The notes: generated from the letters alone by a model not told the origin. Positions 1 through 7,333 are shown, numbered from the stretch's first letter. The stretch: 15,940 nt of DNA from Cellulomonas sp. (GCA_027451305.1 DAIDJQ010000046.1:1-15940); one strand, 5' to 3'. Made by a program: numbers and translations.

Positions 1-576
1 CGCGCCGCGCGATGGGACCGAGCCGAGCCGGGTGAGGTTCTCGACGATCAACACACCCGCTGCCAGGAGCGTGGAGTGGACCGGCCGCGCGCCGCCCACC
101 GTGCCGTCCACGTTGACCGAGTCGATGCCAACCAGGGTCGCGCCGCTGCGCACGAGGCGCTCGGCGGCGGCGAGAGTCAGGTGCGGGTGCTCGGTGGAGC
201 CGTAGCGCTCCGTTCCCCAGTGCCGGTCCCAGGCGGTGTGGAAGAGCACCGCGCAGCCGGTGACGTCGTCGGGGATCGTGTCGGCGCCGATCTGGTCCTG
301 GCCGCGCACGTCCACGACGACGGCGGGCAGTCCGGCGCAGCGCTCGAGCGGGACGCTGCCGATGTCCGCACCGTCCCGATAGCGGTGGGCCGGGGCGTCC
401 ATGTACGTCCCGGTGCTGGTGACCATGCGGACCTCGGCGATCCGGAACTCGGTCCCCTCGTCGTAGCGGCCGCGGGAGCCGTCGAACGACAGGTGGTCCG
501 CGACCTGCGGGTCAGGGAATCCCAGGTAGGTGGGCATGCCCGCTCGGATCAGGTGGCTCAGGTCCGTCAGCGACAT
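1..576 (-). CDS. Cyclase/kynurenine-formamidase-fold family protein, 3' end cut by window edge
   Basis: 192 residues are visible from the ATG at 576; the stop lies beyond the left edge. The pattern resembles the cyclase family (PF04199), which holds metal-dependent amide and ring hydrolases such as kynurenine formamidase and isatin hydrolase. The family metal-binding motif HxGTHxDxPxH is present in degenerate form at residues 54-64 (STGTYMDAPAH): G56, T57, D60, P62 and H64 are kept, while the two metal-ligand histidines are S54 and Y58. Downstream, D152, H167 (PVHSTLL) and E179 (VENL) match the conserved C-terminal part. A GGAGG-like site lies about 15 bases upstream. It is the last visible gene of an operon with the oxidoreductase (43-base gap) and the MarR regulator, so it probably acts on the same cytoplasmic substrate. 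Family is fairly sure; the reaction is unknown and could differ because of the altered ligands. Confidence 0.8.
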   Translation of the reverse strand, partial: MSLTDLSHLIRAGMPTYLGFPDPQVADHLSFDGSRGRYDEGTEFRIAEVRMVTSTGTYMDAPAHRYRDGADIGSVPLERCAGLPAVVVDVRGQDQIGADTIPDDVTGCAVLFHTAWDRHWGTERYGSTEHPHLTLAAAERLVRSGATLVGIDSVNVDGTVGGARPVHSTLLAAGVLIVENLTRLGSVPSRGA

Positions 577-619
577 GCAGGCATCGTGTCACGGCCTCCG
601 TGCGGTCCGGACGTGGGGG

Positions 620-1603
620 TCAGAGCACCACGACGCCCTTGCCGTTGACGGTGCCGGCCTCCATGTCGGCGTGGGCCTGGGCGATGTCGTCGAGGGCGTA
701 GACCTTCCCGACGGGGACACGGGCTCGCCCGTCGGCCACGGCGTCGAGGAAGTCCTGCAGAACGGTCGCGGGCAGGTCGGCCGCATCACCCGAGTACGCG
801 GTGAGGCGGACCCCGTTGGGGAGCCAGTCGTTCGGGTAGAACTCGGGGATCGTCCACTCGTCGGAGAGCATGCCCGTGAAGCAGACGGTGCCGCCCGGGC
901 GCACGGCGTGCAGGGTGTCGCGCAGCACGTTCGCGCCGACCAGCTCGACGGCCCCGTCCACCCCATCGACACGGAGCTCGCGCACCTGGGCCGCGACGTC
1001 GCCGTCGTCGATCAGCACGTGGTCGGCCCTTACCTGCTCCAGCAGGCCTCGCCGGGCCGGCGAGCGGGTGGTGGACAGGACCGTCAGCCCCTGCAGCCGA
1101 GCCAGCACCGCCAGGGTCAGGCCCACCGACGAGGTGCCGCCGCGGATCAGCAGGCTGTCGCCCGGCGAGGGTCGGACGCCGACGGCCAGCGAGCCGTACG
1201 CCGTCTGCAGCATCTCCGGGACGGCGCCGAGCACCCGCCACGGCAGGTCGCTGCTGAAGGAGATCACCTGGCTGACGGGGACCAGCACGTGCTGGGCATA
1301 GCCGCCGTCGATGGTGCGGCCCATCCCGCCCATCATCGCCATCACCTGCGTACCGGCGGCCAGCTCCCCGCCGGGTGCGTCCTCGACGACGCCGGCCGCC
1401 TCGATCCCGGGGATCCGCGGGAACGAGCCGGACGAGGCCTGACCGCGACGGAAGTGCAGCTCCGACCGGTTCAGCCCGAACGCGTGCACCCGCACCAGCA
1501 CCTGGCCGGGCACCGGCCGTGGCACCGGCACGTCGCGCACCTGCAGGACGTCCGGTCCGCCGGGGTGGTCCACCACGACGGCGCGCATGGTGGTGGCGGT
1601 CAC
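620..1603 (-). CDS. Zinc-independent NADPH:quinone oxidoreductase-like protein (MDR family)
   Basis: 327 residues from GTG at 1603, sharing a 4-base GTGA overlap with the end of the MarR gene, which implies translational coupling; the ATG at 1588 (residue 6) is an alternative start. The N-terminal half is a GroES-like alcohol-dehydrogenase domain (about 6-120, with GLNRSELHFRRG and the PGIEAAGVV turn). The C-terminal half is a Rossmann domain (about 125-290) with the nucleotide loop RGGTSSVG at 154-161 and an STTRS segment at 177-181 of the kind that contacts the NADPH phosphate. No cysteine cluster or other structural or catalytic zinc ligands are visible, which places it with the quinone oxidoreductase/enoyl-reductase branch of the medium-chain dehydrogenase/reductases. 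It likely reduces a quinone or an activated alkene in the cytoplasm. The operon with a MarR regulator suggests induction by a small aromatic or electrophilic compound; that is inference. Confidence 0.9.
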   Translation of the reverse strand: MTATTMRAVVVDHPGGPDVLQVRDVPVPRPVPGQVLVRVHAFGLNRSELHFRRGQASSGSFPRIPGIEAAGVVEDAPGGELAAGTQVMAMMGGMGRTIDGGYAQHVLVPVSQVISFSSDLPWRVLGAVPEMLQTAYGSLAVGVRPSPGDSLLIRGGTSSVGLTLAVLARLQGLTVLSTTRSPARRGLLEQVRADHVLIDDGDVAAQVRELRVDGVDGAVELVGANVLRDTLHAVRPGGTVCFTGMLSDEWTIPEFYPNDWLPNGVRLTAYSGDAADLPATVLQDFLDAVADGRARVPVGKVYALDDIAQAHADMEAGTVNGKGVVVL

Positions 1604-2061
1604 CGGGCCACCGCCGATGCGTCGGTGGCGAGCGTCGTCAGCAGCCGCTCGAGGACGGCGGTCACGTCGGGCACCGCGCGCTCCCCCGCCAGGTGCTCGG
1701 TGAGGGCTCCCTCGGTGACCGTCGCGGCGGCGTCGAGAGCTGCCTCGCCGGCGGACGTGAGCGTGATCAGGGACGACCGCCTGTCCTGCGGATGGGCGGA
1801 GCGCACGACGAGACCGTCGCGCTCGAGCCGGTCGACGAACTTGCTCGCCGCGCCCACGGTGATGCCGAGGTCGGTGCGCACCTCCTGCACCCGGCAGGTG
1901 CCGGTGTGCCGCCGGACCACGCGCAGGCCGGTCAGCGTGGCGAGCGACACCGCACCGGCCTGCGCGAGGCGGTGGTCGAGGTGGTTCCACAGCTGCGTCT
2001 CGTAGCGCACCAGCACGTCGAAGAAGTCCATGACCCGGGCAACTCGATGCCGCAGAACCAT
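1600..2061 (-). CDS. MarR-family transcriptional regulator
   Basis: 153 residues from the ATG at 2061. The core is a winged helix: dimerisation helix (about 11-40, DFFDVLVRYETQLWNHL), helix-turn-helix about 58-85 (VQEVRTDLGITVGAASKFVDRLERDGLV) and the wing with the family DRR signature (HPQDRRSS). It is expected to bind DNA as a dimer and to be released by small phenolic or aromatic ligands. It is first in a minus-strand operon with the oxidoreductase and cyclase genes and overlaps the former by 4 bases, so it probably autoregulates that operon. The divergent LysE-type exporter, 72 bases away, may be a second target. Start choice is uncertain: AGAAGGA sits only 2 bases before the ATG at 2061, while the in-frame ATG at 2031 (MDFFDV, 143 residues) fits the usual family length but has no clear ribosome-binding site. 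Confidence 0.9.
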   Translation of the reverse strand: MVLRHRVARVMDFFDVLVRYETQLWNHLDHRLAQAGAVSLATLTGLRVVRRHTGTCRVQEVRTDLGITVGAASKFVDRLERDGLVVRSAHPQDRRSSLITLTSAGEAALDAAATVTEGALTEHLAGERAVPDVTAVLERLLTTLATDASAVAR

Positions 2062-2133
2062 ATTCCTTCTGATCCATGTACTCCCGGGCGGATGGCACTG
2101 CCGTCCGGCGCGCCCATCCCGCACACTGTCGGC

Positions 2134-2763
2134 ATGGTTCGCCACCTGCTCATCGCCACCGGCGTGCTGGCGCTGCTGACCGTGCTGCCCGGGCCGGACA
2201 TGGCGGTGGTGACCCGCACCGCGCTGGTCGGGGGTCGGCGGGCGGCGGTCCGGGCCGCGACGGGGATCGTCACCGGGCTGCTCGTCTGGGGCAGCCTCGC
2301 GGTGCTGGGCCTGACGGCCCTGCTGACGGCATCGCCGCGCGCCTACCTCGTCGTGAAGGTGCTTGCCGTGCTGTACCTGCTGTACCTGGGCATCCAGGCG
2401 TTCCGGAGCCGTGAGCCGTCACCGGCCGCCGGTGGGCCCGACGTCGCGGCGCAGGCCCAGCCGGTGCGCGGCACCCCGTTCCTGACGGGGCTGACGACCG
2501 ACCTGCTCAATCCCAAGATCGCCGTCTTCTACACGGCGATGCTGCCGACCCTCGCGCCGCCGTCCATGCCGGGCGCCCCCGGGCTGGCGGTGCTGGTGGT
2601 GATCCACGTGGTGATCACCCTCGGCTGGCTCGTCGGGTACGCGCACCTGCTGACCCGGGCGCAGCACGTCGTGGGCAGGCCGGCGGTGCGACGCGTGCTG
2701 GACCGGGTCACCGGGGTGGCGCTGATCGGGTTCGCCGTCCGGCTCGCCACCGAGCACGCCTGA
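2134..2763 (+). CDS. LysE/RhtB-family amino-acid or metabolite exporter
   Basis: 209 residues. The N-terminus has the LysE/RhtB signature: a first membrane helix (MVRHLLIATGVLALLTVLPG) followed by GPDMAVVTRTALVGG and a GRRAAVRAATG segment. About six hydrophobic helices follow, with a Pro/Ala-rich loop around 95-110 and the conserved T-D-L-L-N-P-K segment near 124. Members export amino acids, homoserine lactones or other small molecules across the cytoplasmic membrane using the proton gradient. The ATG at 2134 was chosen because it opens directly into the first helix; no Shine-Dalgarno site precedes it, so it may be leaderless. It is divergent from the MarR operon and may be regulated by it. 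The substrate cannot be told from sequence. Confidence 0.9.
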   Translation: MVRHLLIATGVLALLTVLPGPDMAVVTRTALVGGRRAAVRAATGIVTGLLVWGSLAVLGLTALLTASPRAYLVVKVLAVLYLLYLGIQAFRSREPSPAAGGPDVAAQAQPVRGTPFLTGLTTDLLNPKIAVFYTAMLPTLAPPSMPGAPGLAVLVVIHVVITLGWLVGYAHLLTRAQHVVGRPAVRRVLDRVTGVALIGFAVRLATEHA

Positions 2764-2806
2764 GACCGTCGCGGCGCGGTCGCATCGAGGAGGTCCTGGG
2801 CGGACC
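2764..2806. terminator. Possible bidirectional terminator between convergent LysE and LacI genes
   Basis: The 60-base gap between two convergent stop codons holds two small GC hairpins: a 6-bp stem with one G-T pair at 2764-2781, and GGTCC (2792-2796) with GGACC (2802-2806) around a 5-base loop. There is no T-tract. Placement is the main support; stem strength is modest. Confidence 0.35.
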
Positions 2807-2823
2807 CCACCCGGTCGGGGCGA

Positions 2824-3849
2824 TCAGCGCAGAGGACCCGACGACTCCCGGGGCACCAGCGTCGGCGTGATCACGTGCTGCGGCTGCGGCTCCCCCGTGT
2901 GGATCCGCCGCTGGATCATCTGGAACGCCGCCGCGCCGAGCGACGTGAAGTCCATGTACATCGACGACAGGGGCGGGGCGAAGTAGCGGGCGTCGGGCAT
3001 GTCGTCGATCCCGATGATCGAGTAGTCGTCCGGAGCGGTGAGGTTCCGTTCGCGCATCGCCGCCATGAAGCCCAGCGCCATCTGGTCGTTGCCGGAGAAG
3101 ACGGCCGTGAAGTCCGACGTGTCCGCCGCCATGCCGGCGGCGTGCCCCGACTCCGACGACCAGTCGCCCCGCAGGAGCGGCAGGGGGTCGAGGCCCGCCT
3201 CGGTGAGGGCGTCCTGGTAGCCACGCACCCGCTCGAAGGCCTCGTTGCGGTCGGGTGGCCCGGCGACGTGCAGGATCCGCCGGTGGCCGAGCCCGATCAG
3301 GTGGCGTGTCGCCTCCAGGCCGGCGGCGTGCGAGTCGACGTCCACGGTGTCGGTGGTGACCCGCGGCCGGCCGGAGATCGTGACCACCGGCACGGTCTCC
3401 CAGAAGTGGTCCAGCAGGTCCTCGGTGCCGAGGAACGGGGTGGACACCACCAGCCCGTCCACCCGTGAGGACAGGAACCCGTCGAGGGCACGTCGCATCT
3501 CCGGACGCGCCGCCGGGTCGTCCATGTCGATGGCCAGGTGCGTGATCATCAGGGGGAACGCAGCGGCACGAGCTGCGCCGGTCAGCCCGGTGATGATCGT
3601 CGAGGCGCCGTAGTTCAGCGGGCCGATGGTCAGGACGCCGATGGTGTCGGACCGGTTGGTCCGCAGGCTCCGTGCGGCGTGGTTGGGCCGGTAGCCGAGC
3701 TCCTCGATCGCCGCCTCGATGCGCAGGCGCGTGTCCGCGCCGACGTACCCAGCCCCCGTGAAGTAGCGGGACACGGTCTGGGCCGACACCTGGGCGACGC
3801 GGCCGACGTCCGCCATCGAGGGTCGGGAGCCCCCGGGCGACGAGATCAC
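2824..3849 (-). CDS. LacI-family transcriptional regulator of the adjacent uptake operon
   Basis: 341 residues from GTG at 3849. The LacI-type helix-turn-helix occupies about residues 11-35 (MADVGRVAQVSAQTVSRYF), followed by the hinge helix (PNHAARSLR, about 55-63), whose leucine is the residue that in this family wedges into the central CG of the operator. A periplasmic-binding-protein-like ligand and dimerisation domain covers about 70-335. It is divergent from the nucleoside hydrolase/ABC importer operon with 120 bases between the starts, and an operator-like repeat with a central CG lies in that gap, so it most likely represses that operon and itself until a sugar-like ligand binds. The ATG at residue 12 is too close to the helix-turn-helix to be a comfortable start, so GTG is preferred, although its ribosome-binding site is weak. 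Confidence 0.93.
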   Translation of the reverse strand: MISSPGGSRPSMADVGRVAQVSAQTVSRYFTGAGYVGADTRLRIEAAIEELGYRPNHAARSLRTNRSDTIGVLTIGPLNYGASTIITGLTGAARAAAFPLMITHLAIDMDDPAARPEMRRALDGFLSSRVDGLVVSTPFLGTEDLLDHFWETVPVVTISGRPRVTTDTVDVDSHAAGLEATRHLIGLGHRRILHVAGPPDRNEAFERVRGYQDALTEAGLDPLPLLRGDWSSESGHAAGMAADTSDFTAVFSGNDQMALGFMAAMRERNLTAPDDYSIIGIDDMPDARYFAPPLSSMYMDFTSLGAAAFQMIQRRIHTGEPQPQHVITPTLVPRESSGPLR

Positions 3850-3886
3850 GATCCGGATGCTATCGCCGCTCTCTCGGCCCGAGGCC

Positions 3887-3916
3887 TTGCGCAGCGGCGT
3901 GGGTTATCGTTAACCT
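3887..3916 (+). promoter_or_regulatory. Candidate promoter of the nucleoside hydrolase/CUT1 operon
   Basis: TTGCGC at 3887-3892 and TAACCT at 3911-3916, 18 bases apart, resemble -35 and -10 boxes (TTG and TA...T are kept). The -10 box would overlap the operator at 3902-3915, as expected for a repressed promoter. The boxes are weak, so this rests partly on context. Confidence 0.35.
3902..3915. promoter_or_regulatory. LacI-type operator GGTTATCGTTAACC
   Basis: An inverted repeat with 5-bp arms GGTTA and TAACC around a centre TCGT that contains CG. This is the classic layout of LacI/GalR-family operators, with even symmetry around a central CG and TTA/TAA half-sites. It lies 53 bases upstream of the LacI start and 54 bases upstream of the hydrolase start, in the only shared regulatory region, so it probably controls both directions. 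Confidence 0.7.
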
Positions 3917-3932
3917 ACCGATGCATTCGACG

Positions 3933-3944
3933 ATGAATCTTCAT
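3933..3944. repeat. Second inverted repeat in the divergent region, ATGAATCTTCAT
   Basis: Arms ATGAA and TTCAT flank a 2-base centre, in an AT-richer patch 26 bases before the hydrolase start. It lacks the central CG of the first repeat. It could be a secondary regulator site or a small leader hairpin, or it could be chance. Confidence 0.3.
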
Positions 3945-3969
3945 TCGCGCGAGCCCGACGGAGGTCTCA

Positions 3970-4968
3970 GTGACGCAGCCCAGGTGGGCGATCAACACGT
4001 TCCCGTGGCTGGAGCAGGCCGACCGGCCGGCGCCGCGGGTGCGCGTGATCGTCGACAACGACTTCTCCGGCGACCCGGACGACCTCTACCAGGTGGTCCA
4101 CCACGTGCTCTCGCCGTCGGTCGAGATCCGCGGGATCGTCTGCTCGCACCTGCGCCCGGGCGACACGCTCGACCCGGGGCCGGGGACGTCTGCCAACGCG
4201 GTGCGGAGGCTGCGCGAGCTCTTCGACGTCATGGACCTCGACGCGGAGGACCTGATCCTGCAGGGTGCGGACGCCGCGATCGTCGACGGCGCGACGCCGC
4301 ACGACACCCCCGCCGCCCGCGCGATCGTCGCCGAGGCCATGCGCGAGGACGACCGCCCGCTGTACGTCTGCTGCGGCGGCGGCCTCACGGACGTCGTCAG
4401 CGCCTGGCTGCTCGAGCCGGCGATCGCGCAGCGTCTGACCGTGATCTGGATCGGCGGCCCCGAGCACGAGGGGCTGACGTCGCCGTGGCCGCCGATCGGG
4501 AACCCGGAGTACAACCTGGCGATCGACGTGCCGGCGGCTCAGGTGCTGTTCGGCTCGTCGGACCTGCCCTTGTGGCTGGTGCCGCGCAACGTCTACCGCG
4601 AGTGCCTCGTCTCGGAGATCGAGCTGCAGCGACGGGTCGCGCGCAGGGGCGCGCTCGGCGCGCACCTCTACGAGGCGGTCGCCGCGGTGGCGCGTGGGAC
4701 GTGGAAGCACGGGGCCGGCTACGCCGAGACCTACGCCCTCGGCGACCAGCCGCTCGTGCTCCTCACCGCGCTGCAGACCTTCTTCGAGGCGGACACGTCG
4801 GCGGCAGCGTTCGCGGAGGTGCCGGCGCCCCGGATAGCCGACGACGGCGCCCTGCTCCCACGGCCGGACGGACGCCCGATCCGCGTCTACACGCACCTCG
4901 ACACCCGCCTGATGTTCGAGGACCTGTTCCTCAAGCTCGAGGCCTTCACGGAGTGGCACGAAGGCTGA
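3970..4968 (+). CDS. Nucleoside hydrolase-like protein (N-ribosyl hydrolase fold)
   Basis: 332 residues from GTG at 3970, with GGAGG about 8 bases upstream. The fold is that of inosine/uridine-preferring nucleoside hydrolases (PF01156), which split the N-glycosidic bond to ribose plus base using a calcium held by an Asp cluster. That cluster is visible at 29-38 as DNDFSGDPDD, a variant of the usual DxDxGxDD with two extra residues. A CCGGGLTDVV segment (134-143) matches the usual G-P-L-T-N strand. E180/N182 (NPEYN) followed by DVPAAQVLF matches the ribose-binding E-F-N...D-P-E-A-A block. D259 (GDQPLVL) matches the C-terminal H-D-P-L-A calcium ligand. No signal peptide is seen, so it acts in the cytoplasm. 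It is first in an operon with a CUT1 importer and beside a LacI regulator, so it probably hydrolyses what the importer brings in. The substrate may be a nucleoside or another N-glycoside. Confidence 0.85.
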   Translation: MTQPRWAINTFPWLEQADRPAPRVRVIVDNDFSGDPDDLYQVVHHVLSPSVEIRGIVCSHLRPGDTLDPGPGTSANAVRRLRELFDVMDLDAEDLILQGADAAIVDGATPHDTPAARAIVAEAMREDDRPLYVCCGGGLTDVVSAWLLEPAIAQRLTVIWIGGPEHEGLTSPWPPIGNPEYNLAIDVPAAQVLFGSSDLPLWLVPRNVYRECLVSEIELQRRVARRGALGAHLYEAVAAVARGTWKHGAGYAETYALGDQPLVLLTALQTFFEADTSAAAFAEVPAPRIADDGALLPRPDGRPIRVYTHLDTRLMFEDLFLKLEAFTEWHEG

Positions 4969-4974
4969 CCGACC

Positions 4975-4996
4975 GCCGCGCCGGAGCCGGCGCGGC
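4975..4996 (+). terminator. GC hairpin between the hydrolase and binding-protein genes
   Basis: GCCGCGCC (4975-4982) pairs perfectly with GGCGCGGC (4989-4996) around a 6-base loop, 7 bases after the hydrolase stop. There is no T-tract. In this position it may be a partial terminator or a processing and stability element that lets the binding-protein message be more abundant than the enzyme message. Confidence 0.4.
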
Positions 4997-5036
4997 CCGC
5001 TCCATCCCAACCACAACGAAGTGACGGAGGTACGCG

Positions 5037-6320
5037 ATGCGCAGGACCCATGCACTCGGCGTCGTCGCGGTCGTCGCGGCGCTCGCCGCGGTGGCCGGCT
5101 GCAGCACCGGCGGTGGCAGCACCAGCGCGACCGGGGGCGCCAGCGGCGGCGCCGAGCCCAAGACGCTCACCCTGTGGGAGCTGACCCTTCAGGACTCCCA
5201 GACCAAGGCGATCAACACCTGGGTCTCGGACTTCGAGGCGGCCAACCCCGGGGTCAAGGTGAACGTGGAGTACCGCTCGACGGACGCCCACAAGGAGGCG
5301 ATGCGCCAGGTCGCCGGCACCAAGGCCGGCCCGGACATCTACTTCTACTGGGAGGGCCCCGGTCTCGGCGGCGAGCTGGTCAAGCAGGGCGTGAGCCTGG
5401 ACCTGACGAAGTACTACGAGCAGTACGGCTGGAAGGACCGCTTCTCCAGCGCGGCGCTCACCGGCGTGACCCAGTACGGCGGCTACAACGGCGTCCCGTG
5501 GACCCAGCAGGGCGAGGCGATCTACTACAACAAGGCCCTGTTCCAGAAGGCCGGGATCACCTCGACCCCGACGACCTACGACGAGCTGGTGGCGGACGCC
5601 GACAAGCTCGTGGCCGCGGGCATCACGCCGATCGAGTTCGGCGGCACGGTGAACTGGCACGTGATGCGGCTCCTCGACTCCATCATCGAGACGAAGTGCG
5701 GGTCGACCACGGCGGACCAGCTCAACACGAAGCAGAAGGGCTGGGACACCGAACCCTGCGTGAAGGACTCGTTCGCCGCACTCAAGACGTGGGGCGACAA
5801 GTACATCAACAAGGGCTTCATGGGTATGAGCAACGACGACTCGAGCCAGCTCTTCTACACGGGGCAGGCGGCCATGGCGCTGGAGGGGACCTGGTTCGAC
5901 GCGCAGGCCACCGACAACGGGATGAAGGCGCAGGACGTCGGCATCTTCCCGTTCCCGACGGGCACCGGCCGGCTCTACGGGTTCGGTGAGGCGATGTACG
6001 TCAGCGCCGCATCGAAGGCGCCCGACCTGGCGGCGAAGTTCCTCGACTTCATGATGTCGACCGACGAGCAGAACAAGTCGGGCGGCGCGTTCGCGGCCAT
6101 CAACGTCAACAAGGACGTCGCCCCGTCGACCGACAACGCGCTGCACGCGCTGTGGCCGCCGATCTTCGCGGCCGCCAAGGGGATGTACATCAACAACGAC
6201 CAGAACCTCTCGCTGGACCAGACCACCGAGTACTGGCGGATCCAGAACTCCGTGCTCACGGGGTCCATCGCACCGGCCGACGCCGGTGCCCAGTTCCAGA
6301 AGTTCATCGACTCGAAGTAG
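5037..6320 (+). CDS. CUT1 ABC transporter solute-binding lipoprotein
   Basis: 427 residues, with GGAGG about 8 bases before the ATG. The N-terminus is a lipoprotein signal: basic MRRTHA, a hydrophobic core and the lipobox AVAGC with Cys22 as the lipidated residue. A Gly/Ser/Thr linker (23-40) is followed by a family-1 extracellular solute-binding domain (about 42-415), starting LTLWELTLQD and including the NPGVKVNVEY strand, GPDIYFYWEGPG, the GVPWTQQGEAIYYNKALFQK hinge region, and ALEGTWF. It would be anchored on the outer face of the membrane and deliver an oligosaccharide- or glycoside-type ligand to the two permeases encoded next. Several Trp and Tyr residues in the predicted cleft region suit a sugar ring. 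It is co-transcribed with the nucleoside hydrolase gene. The exact ligand is not known. Confidence 0.93.
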   Translation: MRRTHALGVVAVVAALAAVAGCSTGGGSTSATGGASGGAEPKTLTLWELTLQDSQTKAINTWVSDFEAANPGVKVNVEYRSTDAHKEAMRQVAGTKAGPDIYFYWEGPGLGGELVKQGVSLDLTKYYEQYGWKDRFSSAALTGVTQYGGYNGVPWTQQGEAIYYNKALFQKAGITSTPTTYDELVADADKLVAAGITPIEFGGTVNWHVMRLLDSIIETKCGSTTADQLNTKQKGWDTEPCVKDSFAALKTWGDKYINKGFMGMSNDDSSQLFYTGQAAMALEGTWFDAQATDNGMKAQDVGIFPFPTGTGRLYGFGEAMYVSAASKAPDLAAKFLDFMMSTDEQNKSGGAFAAINVNKDVAPSTDNALHALWPPIFAAAKGMYINNDQNLSLDQTTEYWRIQNSVLTGSIAPADAGAQFQKFIDSK

Positions 6321-6328
6321 CCCGTCGA

Positions 6329-6364
6329 CCTGGGGGTGCGGGGCCCAGGACCCGCACCCCCAGG
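6329..6364 (+). terminator. Perfect 14-bp intergenic hairpin after the CUT1 binding-protein gene
   Basis: Bases 6329-6342 and 6351-6364 are exact inverted complements (arm CCTGGGGGTGCGGG), with an 8-base loop GCCCAGGA. It starts 9 bases after the binding-protein stop and ends 18 bases before the permease start, whose ribosome-binding site GGAGGG follows it. There is no T-tract. This is the usual place for an element that partly stops transcription or protects the upstream message, so that the binding protein is made in excess over the permeases. Confidence 0.75.
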
Positions 6365-6382
6365 CGGTCCGAAGGAGGGCCC

Positions 6383-7333
6383 ATGACGACCACCGCTGAT
6401 CGTCCCGTGACGCTGCGGCGCTCGCGGGGGACGTCGACGCCGCGACGCCGGTCGAGGCGCCACCCCCTCTGGCAGGCGCTGCCCTACCTCGCACCGGCCG
6501 CCGTGCTGTACGGCTGGTTCCTGGTGTACCCGATGCTCGACGCCATCCGGCTGTCGTTCTTCAAGTGGTCCGGCTTCCGTACGTCGGTCCCGGTCTTCGT
6601 CGGGCTGGACAACTACCGACGCGCGTTCACGGCGGACCCGGTGTTCTGGACGGCGCTGCGCAACTCGCTGATCTGGGTGGCCCTGTCGCTGCTCATCCCG
6701 ATGATGATCAGCCTGCTGCTCGCACTCGCCCTGAACCGTCCGATGCTGGGCCGCAACCTGTTCCGGTCCGTGTTCTACATCCCCGCCGTGTTCGCCTCGA
6801 TCACCGTCGCGGCGATGTGGCGGTGGATCTACAACCCGACGCTCGGTGCGGTCAACCGGTCGCTGACGGCGGTCGGCCTCGGCTCGTGGACGCACCAGTG
6901 GCTCGGTGACCCGAAGATCGCCCTGTACTCCGTCTTCGTCGCCGCCATCTGGCAGGGCGTCGGCTTCAACATGGTGCTGTTCCTGGCCGGGCTCCAGCAG
7001 GTGCCCGTGGAGCTCGTCGACTCGGCGAAGGTCGACGGGGCCCGGGGATTCCAGATCTTCCGGCACGTCACGCTGCCGGCGTTGCGCCCGACCTTCGTCG
7101 TCGTCCTGATCCTGACGATCATCAACTCGCTGAAGGTGTTCGACCTGATCGTCGGCATGACCGGCGGCGGGCCGGCCCAGTCGACCCAGGTGCTGGCGCT
7201 GTGGTCGTGGACGCAGTCGTTCCAGAACCACACCTTCGGGCAGGGCGGTGCCGTGGCGACGGTGCTGCTGGTGATCTCGCTCTGCCTCGTCGTTCCCTAT
7301 CTCGCCTGGGCCCTGCGCGGAGAGGACCGCTGA
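6383..7333 (+). CDS. CUT1 ABC transporter permease, MalF-like
   Basis: 316 residues, with GAAGGAGG immediately upstream of the ATG at 6383. A basic cytoplasmic N-tail (1-29, many Arg) precedes about six membrane helices (roughly 31-55, 92-117, 129-150, 179-204, 237-256 and 289-310). The cytoplasmic EAA loop that docks on the ATPase lies at 210-236, with the conserved D-G at 218-219 and L-P at 231-232. The C-terminal MTGGGPAQST motif (259-268) is typical of MalF/UgpA-type permeases. It forms a heterodimer with the next gene product; their genes overlap by one base (TGATG). No ATPase gene is in the operon. Confidence 0.95.
   Translation: MTTTADRPVTLRRSRGTSTPRRRSRRHPLWQALPYLAPAAVLYGWFLVYPMLDAIRLSFFKWSGFRTSVPVFVGLDNYRRAFTADPVFWTALRNSLIWVALSLLIPMMISLLLALALNRPMLGRNLFRSVFYIPAVFASITVAAMWRWIYNPTLGAVNRSLTAVGLGSWTHQWLGDPKIALYSVFVAAIWQGVGFNMVLFLAGLQQVPVELVDSAKVDGARGFQIFRHVTLPALRPTFVVVLILTIINSLKVFDLIVGMTGGGPAQSTQVLALWSWTQSFQNHTFGQGGAVATVLLVISLCLVVPYLAWALRGEDR

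Noticed and set aside
2062..2133. A MarR operator in the MarR/LysE divergent gap
   Set aside because: An AT-richer patch is present near 2061-2080, but no palindrome with good arms could be found.
4887..6494. 535-codon open frame on the minus strand across the CUT1 binding protein
   Set aside because: It is antisense to a convincing lipoprotein gene and has only compositionally biased sequence.
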